Numbered from the stretch's first letter, positions 1-8,327 are shown. The stretch is 42,972 nt of DNA from Candidatus Bathyarchaeota archaeon (GCA_030739585.1 JASLYX010000005.1:78804-121775); one strand, 5' to 3'. A program made the numbers and translations. The notes: a model not told the origin generated them from the letters alone.

Positions 1-576
1 CGTACCTGCTGCACTTGAGACTAGGACCTTGTTGATTTCTAGACCCCGCTGCTTTATTTGGCTCTCTAACTCATTGAACGCGTTGACGTATGCAGTAGCA
101 CCTTTTGGAACTGAACCAAATCTGTGAATGATAAAGGGGGTATGCCCCAATTCTCTCAACTCTTGAGCAATTTCCTCCATTTTTGGTTCCAAATCATCTT
201 CATGCCCGCCGACGAAGCGGATCTCGGCTCCCATAATCGTTGTGAGTAACAGATTGCCGTTAATTTCCTGAGGCTTTTTATCGCTGATCACTAAAAGGAG
301 ATCAATGCCGAGTTTCCGGGTAGCTGCAGTAGTTTGTCTTAAGAAATTTGACTGAGGATTGGCTCCTGTAACGATTATATCCGCTCCGAGATTTAACGCG
401 TCTCCCAGGATAAACTCAAGGATTCTCGTCTTGTTACCGCCCGTCGCAAGTCCGGTCATATCATCTCTTTTAATGTATATTTGTGGCCCACCGAGTTCTT
501 TTGATAAATTTTTCAAAGGCTCCAATGGTGTTGGTAAGACTGCTAGTTTTACTCTGGGTAGGTCATTGATTCTCAT
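1..576 (-). CDS. PLP-dependent D-cysteine desulfhydrase / ACC deaminase family protein, 3' end cut by window edge
   Basis: The reading frame runs from ATG at 576 to the window edge, giving 192 codons of a family usually about 330 residues long; the C-terminal part lies outside. The N-terminus shows the fold type II PLP pattern: LPTPLEPL near residue 14, IKRDDMTG at 35-42 and GGNKTR at 46-51, where K49 should hold PLP. The family deaminates D-cysteine or 1-aminocyclopropane-1-carboxylate to a 2-oxo acid and ammonia in the cytoplasm; substrate cannot be told from this piece. An A/T-rich TATA-like stretch lies near 609-619, about 35 bases before the ATG, so the mRNA leader is probably short. An in-phase-looking ATG at 581 runs at once into TGA and is not used. 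Family is clear, exact substrate is not. Confidence 0.85.
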   Translation of the reverse strand, partial: MRINDLPRVKLAVLPTPLEPLKNLSKELGGPQIYIKRDDMTGLATGGNKTRILEFILGDALNLGADIIVTGANPQSNFLRQTTAATRKLGIDLLLVISDKKPQEINGNLLLTTIMGAEIRFVGGHEDDLEPKMEEIAQELRELGHTPFIIHRFGSVPKGATAYVNAFNELESQIKQRGLEINKVLVSSAAGT

Positions 577-710
577 TTCATAAAGGCTCCCAAACGTGAC
601 CGCTTTGTATTTTTATTCACGTCACTTCACGCCAATACTCTTTTCTTCACTTCACTTTAAGTATAATTGCATCTAGCGTGCGAGTTTGGTACAGAGGAGA
701 TCTGGTTTTA

Positions 711-724
711 TTTTGCGCGCAAAA
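711..724. repeat. Perfect 14-bp palindrome TTTTGCGCGCAAAA
   Basis: The 14 bases are their own reverse complement and lie 26 bases past the 3' end of the tRNA. The half-site TTTTTTGCGCGC recurs in other intergenic spaces: 11069-11080 exactly, 20092-20103 on the other strand exactly, 22730-22740 with 11 of 12 bases, and shorter forms at 26129, 39760 and 42941. The role is unknown; it could be a protein-binding site or part of a transcript end. Confidence 0.6.
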
Positions 725-749
725 CAGTATCTGAAATAAACCCAAGGAT

Positions 750-825
750 TGGCGGGCTCGATGGGATTCGAACCCATGATCTCCGGCTCCGGAGGCCGGT
801 GCATTATCCACTCTGCTACGAGCCC
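750..825 (-). tRNA. tRNA-Arg (anticodon CCG), CCA encoded
   Basis: Read on the minus strand the sequence folds as a cloverleaf. The acceptor stem is GGGCTCG paired with CGAGCCC, the D arm is GCAGAGTGGATAATGC, the anticodon stem CCGGC/GCCGG encloses loop CTCCGGA with anticodon CCG, a five-base variable loop follows, and the T arm is ATGGG-TTCGAAT-CCCAT. The discriminator is G at 753 and the next three bases spell CCA (752-750). Anticodon CCG reads the arginine codon CGG. No intron is visible. Confidence 0.95.
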
Positions 826-876
826 TCGTGAAAACACGACAGAGGACACACGATTAAAGGATTTCTGTAGAACTCA

Positions 877-1608
877 TCAACCCTCATCTAGCTCACAGAG
901 CTCCCGATGAGAGCGATTCAGAACCCCCTGAGCCCTCTCCACGATCACTGGACCCACACCCCGTACCTCAGCCAATGATCCCAGCAGCCTCCTTGTCTTA
1001 CCCGAAGCAGAAACATGCACCTCTGCCGACGCGAACTCCTTAATCACCTTGAAAGGCGTGTCAAATTGGGCCAACAGTTCCCCCGCAAGGGTCGTTCCAA
1101 CTTGAGGCAGCCCCGACAGGAGGAACACCTGCTGCTGACTCGGAGGCAGGTCTCTCCGCACGCTCCGAAGTTGCACAGTCCTCTCCTTTTTAACCTGCTC
1201 CCGATACGCTAACCGATGTAGTAGCACCGCCGTGCCATCAGGACTATCCGTAGGGATCACAGATAACCCATAATCCAGCGCAAGACTTGACAACGCCCCA
1301 TATACTGACGCAGGCCTCATACGACTCCTGCCGAAAGCCCGGGATAGCTTTCCCTCTAATATCAAGATCGGTTTTTCGTACACACGGGCCATATCTCCTG
1401 CCTGACTAAATAGTCTCCCATCCCTCATGCTCCCTAGAAAATCGGACACGTCCTTCCTTTCCACGCCACACCTGTCAGAAACCACGTAGTCGCAAACATC
1501 TAGCTTCTGCACGTCTACCTTGAAACCAGCTAGTCGGAGATAATTCACAATGTCCCGACGTCCCGTAGCCTCATTGCTATCCACACTTATCTGTAGACTT
1601 TCACTCAA
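877..1608 (-). CDS. xpf: XPF/ERCC4-family structure-specific nuclease, short helicase-less form
   Basis: The 243-residue protein has the ERCC4 nuclease core, with D40 in LDVCDY and the signature VERKDVSDFLGSMRDGRL at 49-66, which supplies the metal-binding E, R, K and D residues. Two helix-hairpin-helix motifs follow, around LLSGLPQVGTTLAGELL (about 163-179) and LAEVRGVGPVIVERAQ (about 213-228). Such enzymes cut branched DNA such as 3' flaps and stalled forks. The length matches the crenarchaeal/TACK XPF without a helicase domain, not euryarchaeal Hef (over 700 residues). Crenarchaeal forms bind PCNA through a C-terminal PIP box; I see no clear one in the C-terminal residues here. The start is TTG at 1608, the only usable codon before the nuclease core. 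Confidence 0.93.
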   Translation of the reverse strand: MSESLQISVDSNEATGRRDIVNYLRLAGFKVDVQKLDVCDYVVSDRCGVERKDVSDFLGSMRDGRLFSQAGDMARVYEKPILILEGKLSRAFGRSRMRPASVYGALSSLALDYGLSVIPTDSPDGTAVLLHRLAYREQVKKERTVQLRSVRRDLPPSQQQVFLLSGLPQVGTTLAGELLAQFDTPFKVIKEFASAEVHVSASGKTRRLLGSLAEVRGVGPVIVERAQGVLNRSHRELCELDEG

Positions 1609-1659
1609 AACCAGTCACCATAAATCCGGTCCTCTACGTTCGACCCCCCTCCCTCTCCA

Positions 1660-1797
1660 TTAAACAAAGAAAACAGATCCACAATTCTCGTCTAACTCGA
1701 GCCAAAAAAAATACTCCACGGCAACACCCAACGCGGACATATTGGGATATTCCATGGTACCATCGGATATATCATTCATCTCCTCCAGAACAATCAT
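1660..1797 (-). CDS. Possible 45-residue acidic protein after the MFS gene (weak)
   Basis: An open frame starting at ATG 1797, 23 bases past the MFS stop, would encode 45 residues rich in E and D and ending in aromatic and hydrophobic residues. The frame remains open upstream into the MFS gene, so it may be chance. No family is recognised and no Shine-Dalgarno site stands out. It is listed because it fills the space between the MFS and xpf genes. Confidence 0.15.
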   Translation of the reverse strand: MIVLEEMNDISDGTMEYPNMSALGVAVEYFFWLELDENCGSVFFV

Positions 1798-1819
1798 AAC
1801 ACGTGAGTTATGTAAACGA

Positions 1820-3109
1820 TTAAGGTATGGTTGGAGGCTTGATCTTTGTTTTTCGTGGCGGTTTAGCCAGAAAAGCTGCAATCATTCCAAGGATTGGGAA
1901 GATCATGGAGATCGTTAAAGCCTCAGTATAACCTCCAAAGATATCGTATGCATATCCAAAGGGGAGGGGGCCTAGTGCTGATCCAATCACTCCTGCCATC
2001 ATTGTCATCCCTCTGATACTTCCTAAGTGATGGCGTCCATAATAGTCAGGCCAGATCACTCCACTCACCATTATCTGAAAGGCCATTGTTATCCCTGTTA
2101 TGATGCCATAAATCCCTGCCATCTGGAATGAATCCGTCATATATAGGATGACAAGTGTGACAAAGAGCCCGGCCATGGAGCCTATTTGAACGAATCTAGC
2201 GGGCACTTTGTCAGCGATCCGGCCTGCAACAAGCACTACGGGAAGTCGGATGAAGGCCATGAGGCTCAAAACTACTGCGGCTGATTGGGCAGAGACTCCA
2301 ATTTGGTCCATGATTGAGATCTGATGGAAAATGAGACCTGTGTTAATCGCAGAGGGGATGATATTGCAGAAAAGGAGGAGCCAGAAAGTCCTAGTGCCCA
2401 TAGCCTCCCTAACTGTCCAGCTCTCCCCCAAGGGTGAATTATTAGGTTCATTTACTAATGGGGACAATGTCTCGCCGTCAGGGGCGAGTCCTACATCTTC
2501 TGGTTTATCCCTGGTCAGGAGATAGGCAACAGGTGCCATTACGAGCCATAGTAGAACGGCCCAGATTCGCCATCCGGTCTTCCATCCAAAATGTTCGATG
2601 ATGTAAATATTTAAAGGCGGGATGAGCGCAGACCCTGCAGCACCTCCTATTGCAACAATACTGAGAGCTCGCCCCTTTTTCCGAATGAACCACTGGGGGA
2701 CAAGGGTGCTACTGCTTAGGCTCATGGATCCTTGACCCAAGAGTCGTATCAAAAAAAACCCGACTAACATTGTAAAGGAACTATTTACGATACTCATACC
2801 CAAGCAGGCCAAACCGAAAACAAGTGCAATGGATGTTGTTGCAACTCGGTGACCCCGGCGGTCGAGCAAGTTACCCACTAACCCCATCAAAAGGCCAGCA
2901 GTTAGAGTCCCTGTAGAGTACATAGTGGAGATCGTAAACCGGCTCCAGCCAAATTCCCTGATATAGGAGTCGATGAATGTAGAGACGCTGTAGGTCTGAC
3001 CTGGTCCCGAAAAGAAAATGGTAAGGGAGGAGACCACAACTATGACCCATCCGTAAAAGAAAGGCGGCCTAAAGGGGAGGGAGAAGCGACCCCTGGTTTT
3101 GTTGCTCAT
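1820..3109 (-). CDS. MFS transporter, monocarboxylate/oxalate-formate antiporter type
   Basis: The 429-residue membrane protein has about twelve hydrophobic segments. The opening FYGWVIVVVSSLTIFFSG and the following FGWSRFTIS resemble the OFA and monocarboxylate branches of the major facilitator superfamily. The A-like motif GNLLDRRGHR lies between predicted helices 2 and 3, and GRIADKVPARF sits at the matching place in the second half. Members move small carboxylates or related anions through the cytoplasmic membrane. The gene lies 236 bases downstream of hyuB on the same strand, so a hydantoin, oxoproline or product carboxylate is a reasonable guess at substrate. A TATA-like box at about 3131-3145 lies roughly 26-30 bases before the ATG and suggests its own near-leaderless promoter. 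Confidence 0.88.
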   Translation of the reverse strand: MSNKTRGRFSLPFRPPFFYGWVIVVVSSLTIFFSGPGQTYSVSTFIDSYIREFGWSRFTISTMYSTGTLTAGLLMGLVGNLLDRRGHRVATTSIALVFGLACLGMSIVNSSFTMLVGFFLIRLLGQGSMSLSSSTLVPQWFIRKKGRALSIVAIGGAAGSALIPPLNIYIIEHFGWKTGWRIWAVLLWLVMAPVAYLLTRDKPEDVGLAPDGETLSPLVNEPNNSPLGESWTVREAMGTRTFWLLLFCNIIPSAINTGLIFHQISIMDQIGVSAQSAAVVLSLMAFIRLPVVLVAGRIADKVPARFVQIGSMAGLFVTLVILYMTDSFQMAGIYGIITGITMAFQIMVSGVIWPDYYGRHHLGSIRGMTMMAGVIGSALGPLPFGYAYDIFGGYTEALTISMIFPILGMIAAFLAKPPRKTKIKPPTIP

Positions 3110-3130
3110 TGATAGGATTCTCGGGATAAA

Positions 3131-3147
3131 TCATAAATAAAAAGATA
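3131..3147 (-). promoter_or_regulatory. TATA-like promoter of the MFS gene
   Basis: On the minus strand the bases read CTTTTTATTTATGA, centred near 3139. The expected transcription start, about 26 bases downstream, is near 3113, four bases before the ATG. It implies the transporter can be transcribed apart from hyuAB. Confidence 0.5.
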
Positions 3148-3345
3148 ACTACGTCAGTCAAGATTAGAGTATATCACACGCGTTTTGGGGCTACAAAGCG
3201 ATCTTGATGGGTAAGAGGCTCTAGCGGATACTATGGGGTACCTAAGGGATGTTTCTGTGGCTCTTGGTGACCTGATGGCTACTTAGGAGGGATATTTGGT
3301 GGTCAGAGAGACCCGTAGAAGCGCGCGACGGAACTTTGAACTAGA

Positions 3346-5058
3346 TCAGTCTATACCGATGATGCGGCGCTTCCTGAGGGCCTCTGTGGCCTCAACATCC
3401 ACAGTCAATGAGTCTGGCTCGATGGCCACACCGTATTCTCTCTCTGCGGATTCGACGGTGCAGAGGCCATTAAGGACGTCCTCTTGTATTAGGGCGGGGA
3501 GTCTCGCATAAGGGTCCCCGTACCCTCCACCTCCCGGGGTTCTGATCAATAAGGTGTCCCCCTCCTCAATGGGCACTGTGCACTTCGAGGGGAGCTTCCG
3601 CTTAGTTCCATCCCGCTTAAAGAGAATATACTCTCCAAGGGCCCCAGGTCCCCCTCCATAGAGACCCCATGGTGGAATCTTGTTCCTCTCCCCGAGGATT
3701 GAGAGGGTAGCGCACTCCGACTGCAGAGTCCAAATCCTCTCGATACCGCAGCCTCCTCTCCATCTACCAGGTCCCCCGGTATCTGGGCGGAACCTGTAGG
3801 CCTCGAATCTGAGAGGGAGATCAGCCTCTAGGGCCTCAATTGGGGTGTTCATGGTGTTGGTCATATTGACATGAACCCCATCCACCCCATCTGAGCCGGG
3901 TCGGCCCCCGTTTCCCCCGGCAATGGTTTCATAGAACGTCCAAGGAGACCCATCCCTCCGTAATCCGCCCACGGAGACATTGTTCATAGTCCCCTGGCTA
4001 GCTGCGGGCACTCTCCCAGGAAGGGCCTTGGCTAAAGCCCCCATGAGGGCATCCACGTTCCTCTGACTTGTCTCTACGTTACCCCCTGCTACCGGGGCTG
4101 GCCTCCGAGGATTGAGAAAACACCCCTCCGGAATGTTCAATGTTAGAGGCCTGAAACATCCTTCATTCACAGGGATGGTCGGGTCAGTCACTGAGATCAA
4201 GGTAAAAAAGACGCCGGCGAGAGTGACTCCTAGTGGGGCGTTAACAGGCCCTGCAACCTGGGGTGAAGTACCCTCAAAGTTAAACTCAACAGAATCGCCC
4301 TCAACTATGATTTTGACATGGATAAATAGGGGATCGTTTGCTGTCCCCGAGTCCTCGAGACAATCCTCCGCTTCATATGTCCCATCGGGGATAGTCTGGA
4401 TACTGGCCCGCATTCGACGCTCGGAGTAATCCATCACGGCTCCCATCGCCTCGTGGAGCACCTCTACCCCGTACTCTTGGATGAGCGCGCCCACCCGTAG
4501 TTTTCCAGTGTTATTTGCAGCTATCTGGGCCCTCAAATCCCCCATCTGGATCTCGGGAGTTCTTACGTTGCTCCTGAAGAGCCATGAGAGTTCCGTGTCG
4601 ATGGCACCGCTTCGAACGAACTTCACCGGTGGAATAATGAGACCTTCCTGATAGAGCTCTGTAGAGTCCCCCGCGATGCTCCCAGGAGCCCTCCCGCCTA
4701 CGTCTGTATGGTGGGCCTTGTTAGCTGCATAGCCGATAAGCTCACCATCGTAGAATATTGGGGCTATTAAGGTAAGGTCAGGGAGGTGGGTACCACTAAT
4801 ATAGGGGTCATTGAAAAGAAGCATGTCCCCTGGTCCCAACTCGTTTTTGTATAGGCGAAGCCCCTCTCGGACCGCTATCGCCATGGAGCCTAGGTGTACA
4901 GGGATATGCTCAGCCTGAGCGACTAGGCGGCGCTGGTGGTCGAAGAGGGCGCAGCTGTGATCCATCCTCTCCTTTATGTTAGGAGAGTAAGCTGACTTTT
5001 TTAGTGCGATCCCCATCTCCTCGGCGGCGTAAATAAGGGCGCCCTTGATGACCTCCAC
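3346..5058 (-). CDS. hyuB: Hydantoinase B / oxoprolinase family subunit
   Basis: The 570-residue protein has the HyuB motifs EVIKGALIYAAEEMG at the N-terminus, GDMLLFNDPYISGTHLPD at about 78-95, ANKAHHTDVGG, and the glycine-rich GGGYGDP near the C-terminus. With HyuA it forms ATP-dependent hydantoinases, 5-oxoprolinases or, in relatives, acetone or acetophenone carboxylases. It follows hyuA directly. GTG at 5058 is the first conventional start, but the frame is open from a stop at about 5095, and the family-conserved segment (DxxTxEVI) begins before the GTG. A strong AGGAGG at 5088-5093 is 8 bases before ATA at 5077-5079, and that ATA overlaps the hyuA stop as ATAG. The protein may therefore start at 5079, possibly at AUA; see findings. 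Confidence 0.93.
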   Translation of the reverse strand: MEVIKGALIYAAEEMGIALKKSAYSPNIKERMDHSCALFDHQRRLVAQAEHIPVHLGSMAIAVREGLRLYKNELGPGDMLLFNDPYISGTHLPDLTLIAPIFYDGELIGYAANKAHHTDVGGRAPGSIAGDSTELYQEGLIIPPVKFVRSGAIDTELSWLFRSNVRTPEIQMGDLRAQIAANNTGKLRVGALIQEYGVEVLHEAMGAVMDYSERRMRASIQTIPDGTYEAEDCLEDSGTANDPLFIHVKIIVEGDSVEFNFEGTSPQVAGPVNAPLGVTLAGVFFTLISVTDPTIPVNEGCFRPLTLNIPEGCFLNPRRPAPVAGGNVETSQRNVDALMGALAKALPGRVPAASQGTMNNVSVGGLRRDGSPWTFYETIAGGNGGRPGSDGVDGVHVNMTNTMNTPIEALEADLPLRFEAYRFRPDTGGPGRWRGGCGIERIWTLQSECATLSILGERNKIPPWGLYGGGPGALGEYILFKRDGTKRKLPSKCTVPIEEGDTLLIRTPGGGGYGDPYARLPALIQEDVLNGLCTVESAEREYGVAIEPDSLTVDVEATEALRKRRIIGID

Positions 5059-5075
5059 TGTTGTTGCATCGAGGA

Positions 5076-7160
5076 CTATTGGGCTTCCCTCCTGAGATTA
5101 AGGACGCCGAACCAGTCTGTTTCTCCCTTCCACTCGGGGTAGACTACCGTCGTGGAGTCGTACTGCTCAATGATGGCAGGCCCATGAAGGACGCTCCCAG
5201 ATCCAAGATCTTTCCGTTTGTATATCGGGGTTTCAAACCACGTGTCAGGTCCATCGAAATAGACAGACCTAACGCTGGTGGGGATTGGCCGTTTTGAGCC
5301 TTTCGGAATCCGTAAGAGCGCCGGTTTTTTAATAAACCCCACCGCTCTAAGCCTAAGGGTCACGAGTTCCACAGGCTCATCTTTATCATAGTAGCCGTAG
5401 ATTTTTCCGTGCCTTTTGTGGAAGTTCTTAACTGCTTGGTGCATCCGATCCTCCAAAGGTCCCTCTGGATAGTCGACGGAGATCTCATAGGATTGACCAT
5501 AGTACCTGAGATCCATGTATCTCCTAAGCCTCATATCCCCAGGAGAAACATCCTCAGAGGAAAGTATCTCTCGCCCCTCCTCCTCCATCTCCCCAAACAG
5601 GACCTCAAGTTGTCCCACATCAGCTCGCTCTACCCGGGTGATAATGGCCTTAGAAAGATCGTGAAATAGATCGGCTGTAAGGAGACCCAACGCGGAGAAC
5701 ATTCCAGGATTTGGGGGCACTATAATTTCGTCGATCTCCAGCCCCTCTGCAAGAGAGCATGCGTGCATAGGGCCCGCCCCGCCGAAGGATACTAAGGTGA
5801 ATCGTCGGGGATCGTAGCCCCGCTCAATAGAGACTATCCTGAGTATCTGGGACATTAGGGAGTCGGCGACCTTGATAACACTCATAGCGGTACTCTCAGG
5901 ATCCATCCCCAGCTTACCCCCGAGTCGCTCAGCTGCTTTCTCTGCGAGCTTGGGTTTGATCTCCATCTGCCCCCCCAATAAGCTATTTGGATTTAGCCGT
6001 CCCAAGACAAGGTTGGCGTCTGTGATAGTCAGCTCGCCTCCGCCCTTCCCGTAGCAGGCTGGCCCAGGCTTAGCCCCAGCGCTCATAGGTCCAAGATGGA
6101 GCCCTCCGGACTCGTCCGCCCAAGCAATTGTCCCCCCACCCGTGCTACATTCTGCGAGATCAATGAATGGGAAACTTACGGGATACCCGCTCCCCTTGAG
6201 GATACGTCCCATATGGACCTTTCCCGCAACCTCATATTCATGAACTACCTCTGGGATCCTCCCCCTTACAGTTCCAGCCTTAGCCGTTGTCCCCCCCATA
6301 TCAAAGCTCATCACTTCATCTCGACCAATGAGACCCCCCATCCAGGCAGAGGCGATGACTCCTGAGGCTGGGCCAGACTCCACTATGGATGCTGGTTTTT
6401 CTGAGACAACCTCGGAAGCAGCCATCCCCCCATTGGACTGCATCACGTAAAAGGACGCGACTACCCCGAGCCCCTTCAGACCGTCGGCGAGACGGGAGAC
6501 GTATGTTTTGATGATGGGAATAAGTGTTGCATTAACAACTGCCGTGCTGAACCGCTCGTATTCCCGGTATCCACTAGAGATCCGGCTCGAGACGGTAATG
6601 GGAATATCAGGCAATGCTTCCTTGAGGATAACATATGCCTGTTCTTCATGCATTGGATTTGCGTAGGAGTTAAGGAACCCTATTGCCACTGATTCGACGC
6701 CATTTCTCTGTATCCTCTTGACGGCCCCCTCAAGGTCCTCCTTATTTAGAGGCCTCACCACGTTCCCCTTATGGTCCATCCGCTCCCGAACCACGTTCCT
6801 GTCCCTCCTCGCCACTAGCATCTGTGGCCGCTGGAAGAACAAGTTGTATACCTCCGCCCTCCTCTGGCGACCGATCTCCAAAACGTCCCTGAACCCCTCA
6901 GTGGTAACGAATGCGGTTCTGGGTAGGTCTAGGTCAACCTGGCCAAATAGCGCGTTGGTGGCGATTGTTGTGGCGTGGCCCACCATTCCCACGTTGAGGG
7001 GGTCCCTCCCCTCAAGGAACCTACGAAGGGCTAGGAGAACTCCCAATTCGGGGCTTTTGGGCTCCGTGGGGACCTTGATATTGATGACTCGCCCATTCTC
7101 TCCGCCCATCGCAACGAGGTCAGTGAATGTGCCTCCAACATCAACGCTTACCCGATACAA
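5076..7160 (-). CDS. hyuA: Hydantoinase A / 5-oxoprolinase family subunit
   Basis: This is the ATP-binding partner of HyuB. The N-terminus MYRVSVDVGGTFTD carries the ASKHA phosphate-binding loop, MSFDMGGTTAKAG lies in the middle, and SFGGAGPMHACSL lies further on, as in HyuA and 5-oxoprolinase. I place the start at TTG 7160 (694 residues): GGAGG at 7168-7172 is seven bases upstream and this gives the family's usual N-terminus, whereas ATG 7181 adds seven unconserved residues. The gene heads the hyuA-hyuB set. Family members hydrolyse cyclic amides such as 5-oxoproline or hydantoins with ATP in the cytoplasm, and carboxylating relatives cannot be excluded. Confidence 0.94.
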   Translation of the reverse strand: MYRVSVDVGGTFTDLVAMGGENGRVINIKVPTEPKSPELGVLLALRRFLEGRDPLNVGMVGHATTIATNALFGQVDLDLPRTAFVTTEGFRDVLEIGRQRRAEVYNLFFQRPQMLVARRDRNVVRERMDHKGNVVRPLNKEDLEGAVKRIQRNGVESVAIGFLNSYANPMHEEQAYVILKEALPDIPITVSSRISSGYREYERFSTAVVNATLIPIIKTYVSRLADGLKGLGVVASFYVMQSNGGMAASEVVSEKPASIVESGPASGVIASAWMGGLIGRDEVMSFDMGGTTAKAGTVRGRIPEVVHEYEVAGKVHMGRILKGSGYPVSFPFIDLAECSTGGGTIAWADESGGLHLGPMSAGAKPGPACYGKGGGELTITDANLVLGRLNPNSLLGGQMEIKPKLAEKAAERLGGKLGMDPESTAMSVIKVADSLMSQILRIVSIERGYDPRRFTLVSFGGAGPMHACSLAEGLEIDEIIVPPNPGMFSALGLLTADLFHDLSKAIITRVERADVGQLEVLFGEMEEEGREILSSEDVSPGDMRLRRYMDLRYYGQSYEISVDYPEGPLEDRMHQAVKNFHKRHGKIYGYYDKDEPVELVTLRLRAVGFIKKPALLRIPKGSKRPIPTSVRSVYFDGPDTWFETPIYKRKDLGSGSVLHGPAIIEQYDSTTVVYPEWKGETDWFGVLNLRREAQ

Positions 7161-7342
7161 TGAACATCCTCCAACACCCATACATCGACATTATGAATAT
7201 TAAGCCATCACTAGGTGGCTATGGGTTCTCCTCAAAAGCCACTCGCTTGATGAATGTTCTAGTTTTGAGCATCACATCCAGCTCCCCTTTGGCTTTCAAT
7301 TGGTTCCCCCAGAGCCTCACTCGCGTTGGGTGAGGGCTTGAG

Positions 7343-7631
7343 CTCTCCTCCTGTGGGCTTCCAGAGAAACTCCAACAAAAGATAGTGAAATTGGATCAGG
7401 TTCTAACTGCAAAGTCTCAGGCAGAAACGTATTCTAAGGGCAAGCCAAACTGCAACCGCCTTGTTGTCTCCGACGGTCGCCGTTATGGTGTATACATAAA
7501 AAAAATGGGAAAGAGACCGGAGATATCTCCATGATAATGGGGTTCGCTCCCCTGTACATTGCCAAACCCTCTGGAAAGAGCTAAACCAGCTCCCTGAATC
7601 TCCAACTGTAAAGTTTCTCGAAAAAAAATAA
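7343..7631 (+). pseudogene. Broken, unrecognised coding remnant in two frames
   Basis: One frame ends at TGA 7532-7534 and includes YSKGKPNCNRLVVSDGRR followed by YGVYIKKMGKRPE. The next frame starts by 7533 and ends at TAA 7629-7631 with LWKELNQLPESPTVKF. Residue usage looks protein-like in both and they abut at a frame change, so one frameshifted gene is likely. It could be the N-terminal part of the zinc-ribbon gene that follows. If the first part is a gene on its own, GTG at 7385 would give 49 residues. I do not recognise the family. Confidence 0.35.
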
Positions 7632-7676
7632 CTTGGAAAGACCCTTCCAAATAGGTATTGACTACGAAAAGCATCA

Positions 7677-7784
7677 GATATAACTCTAGGAAATGGTAGG
7701 AAGATCTGGTGGAGATGCAGTCGAGGACATGAATGGGAAGCAGCGGTAGCCAGTAGGATCCGGGGGACTGGTTGTCCGGACTGC
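7677..7784 (+). pseudogene. DUF4379-type zinc-ribbon repeat, fragment 1
   Basis: The plus-strand frame reads DITLGNGRKIWWRCSRGHEW and continues to RGTGCPDC. This matches the repeat of probable zinc-ribbon proteins (DUF4379: W-W-x-C-x-x-G-H-x-W, then G-x-G-C-P-x-C). All metal ligands of this unit (C, H, C, C) are kept. No start codon precedes it, and the frame ends with an unrelated hydrophobic tail at about 7879. It is the left-most piece of a broken array that continues at 7850, 8197 and 10813. Confidence 0.7.
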
Positions 7785-7849
7785 TTCTTTTGCCTTGATT
7801 CTCTTTGGAACAGGGATTTAATGCATGATCATCCCATACTTTACTCCTT

Positions 7850-7936
7850 TGTTTTTCTCAAAATATTCGCTATAATTTTGCTTATCTGAATCCTGAACTA
7901 GCCAAAGGGTGGCACTCAACCAAAAGAGAGAAAAGG
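7850..7936 (+). pseudogene. DUF4379-type zinc-ribbon repeat, fragment 2 (linker half)
   Basis: In another frame from fragment 1 the sequence encodes NFAYLNPELAKGWHSTKRE. This is the segment that precedes each CxxxH unit in DUF4379 proteins (typically LNPELAxEWHPTKNG). It stops matching after about 7930, and the expected continuation NGDLTP appears only at 8197. About 260 bases holding the small basic gene lie between. Confidence 0.65.
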
Positions 7937-7999
7937 CATACATACAGCCGGGTAAACTAAGAATAAACGGTCAGATGCAGGGAAAAGGAGATTTTAACC

Positions 8000-8209
8000 A
8001 TGGGAAGAGGAGACGCAAGGAAAAGTACGGTCAACTACGATAAACGTCGCGACGGTAAGGTAGTTTACAAAAGGAAAACAAATGATCCAGAAAAAAAGGC
8101 TAAGGAGCCTACACACCAGGGAAAACGATTCACACTCCCAACAACAGACTTCGAAGTCTGTCGGATGACATCCAAGAAAAAGAAGCCGGAGACAGGAACG
8201 GGGACTTGA
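8000..8209 (+). CDS. Small basic protein of unknown function
   Basis: This 69-residue product is very rich in K and R and begins MGRGDARKSTVNYDKRR. It has no hydrophobic segment and a single cysteine. GGAG at 7988-7991 lies nine bases before the ATG, a good Shine-Dalgarno site, which argues for real translation. The GRGD start recalls small basic ribosomal proteins of the bacterial THX kind, but the rest does not match and I do not assign it. Its last codons overlap zinc-ribbon fragment 3 in another frame, so the gene may have landed inside the zinc-ribbon array, or its C-terminus may be read-through of relic sequence. Confidence 0.5.
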   Translation: MGRGDARKSTVNYDKRRDGKVVYKRKTNDPEKKAKEPTHQGKRFTLPTTDFEVCRMTSKKKKPETGTGT

Positions 8210-8274
8210 CTCCAGATCAGATCACTCTAGGAAGCCGCAGGAAGGTCTGGTGGCGGTGCGGTCGAGGGCATGAA
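8197..8274 (+). pseudogene. DUF4379-type zinc-ribbon repeat, fragment 3
   Basis: The frame reads NGDLTPDQITLGSRRK, then VWWRCGRGHE. It continues exactly where fragment 2 stops (HSTK to NGDL). It then breaks after GHE, just before the conserved W, and unrelated residues run to a stop at 8334-8336 near the end of the convergent helicase gene. Confidence 0.7.
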
Positions 8275-8327
8275 TCATCAGGACTGTACGTCTCCATATC
8301 AAAGAAGATCCTGCTCATCCTACTATG

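Larger units (their letters stand above)
7182..7999. other. Gene-poor decayed segment upstream of hyuA
   Basis: No intact gene is visible. The stretch holds a minus-strand frame ending at 7219 that encodes a coding-like basic tail (LKTRTFIKRVAFEENP) without a convincing start, two plus-strand coding-like frames at 7343-7631 in different phases, and zinc-ribbon pieces from 7677. It reads as the left side of a decayed accessory island. Confidence 0.6.

Noticed and set aside
7222-7395. Minus-strand frame upstream of hyuA as a gene
   Set aside because: Although coding-like at its end, it has only a weak GTG start at 7320 (33 residues), no recognised family and no promoter; it may be a relic.
7483-7674. 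63-codon minus frame
   Set aside because: It is the reverse of the more protein-like plus-strand frames at 7343-7631 and has no start signal.
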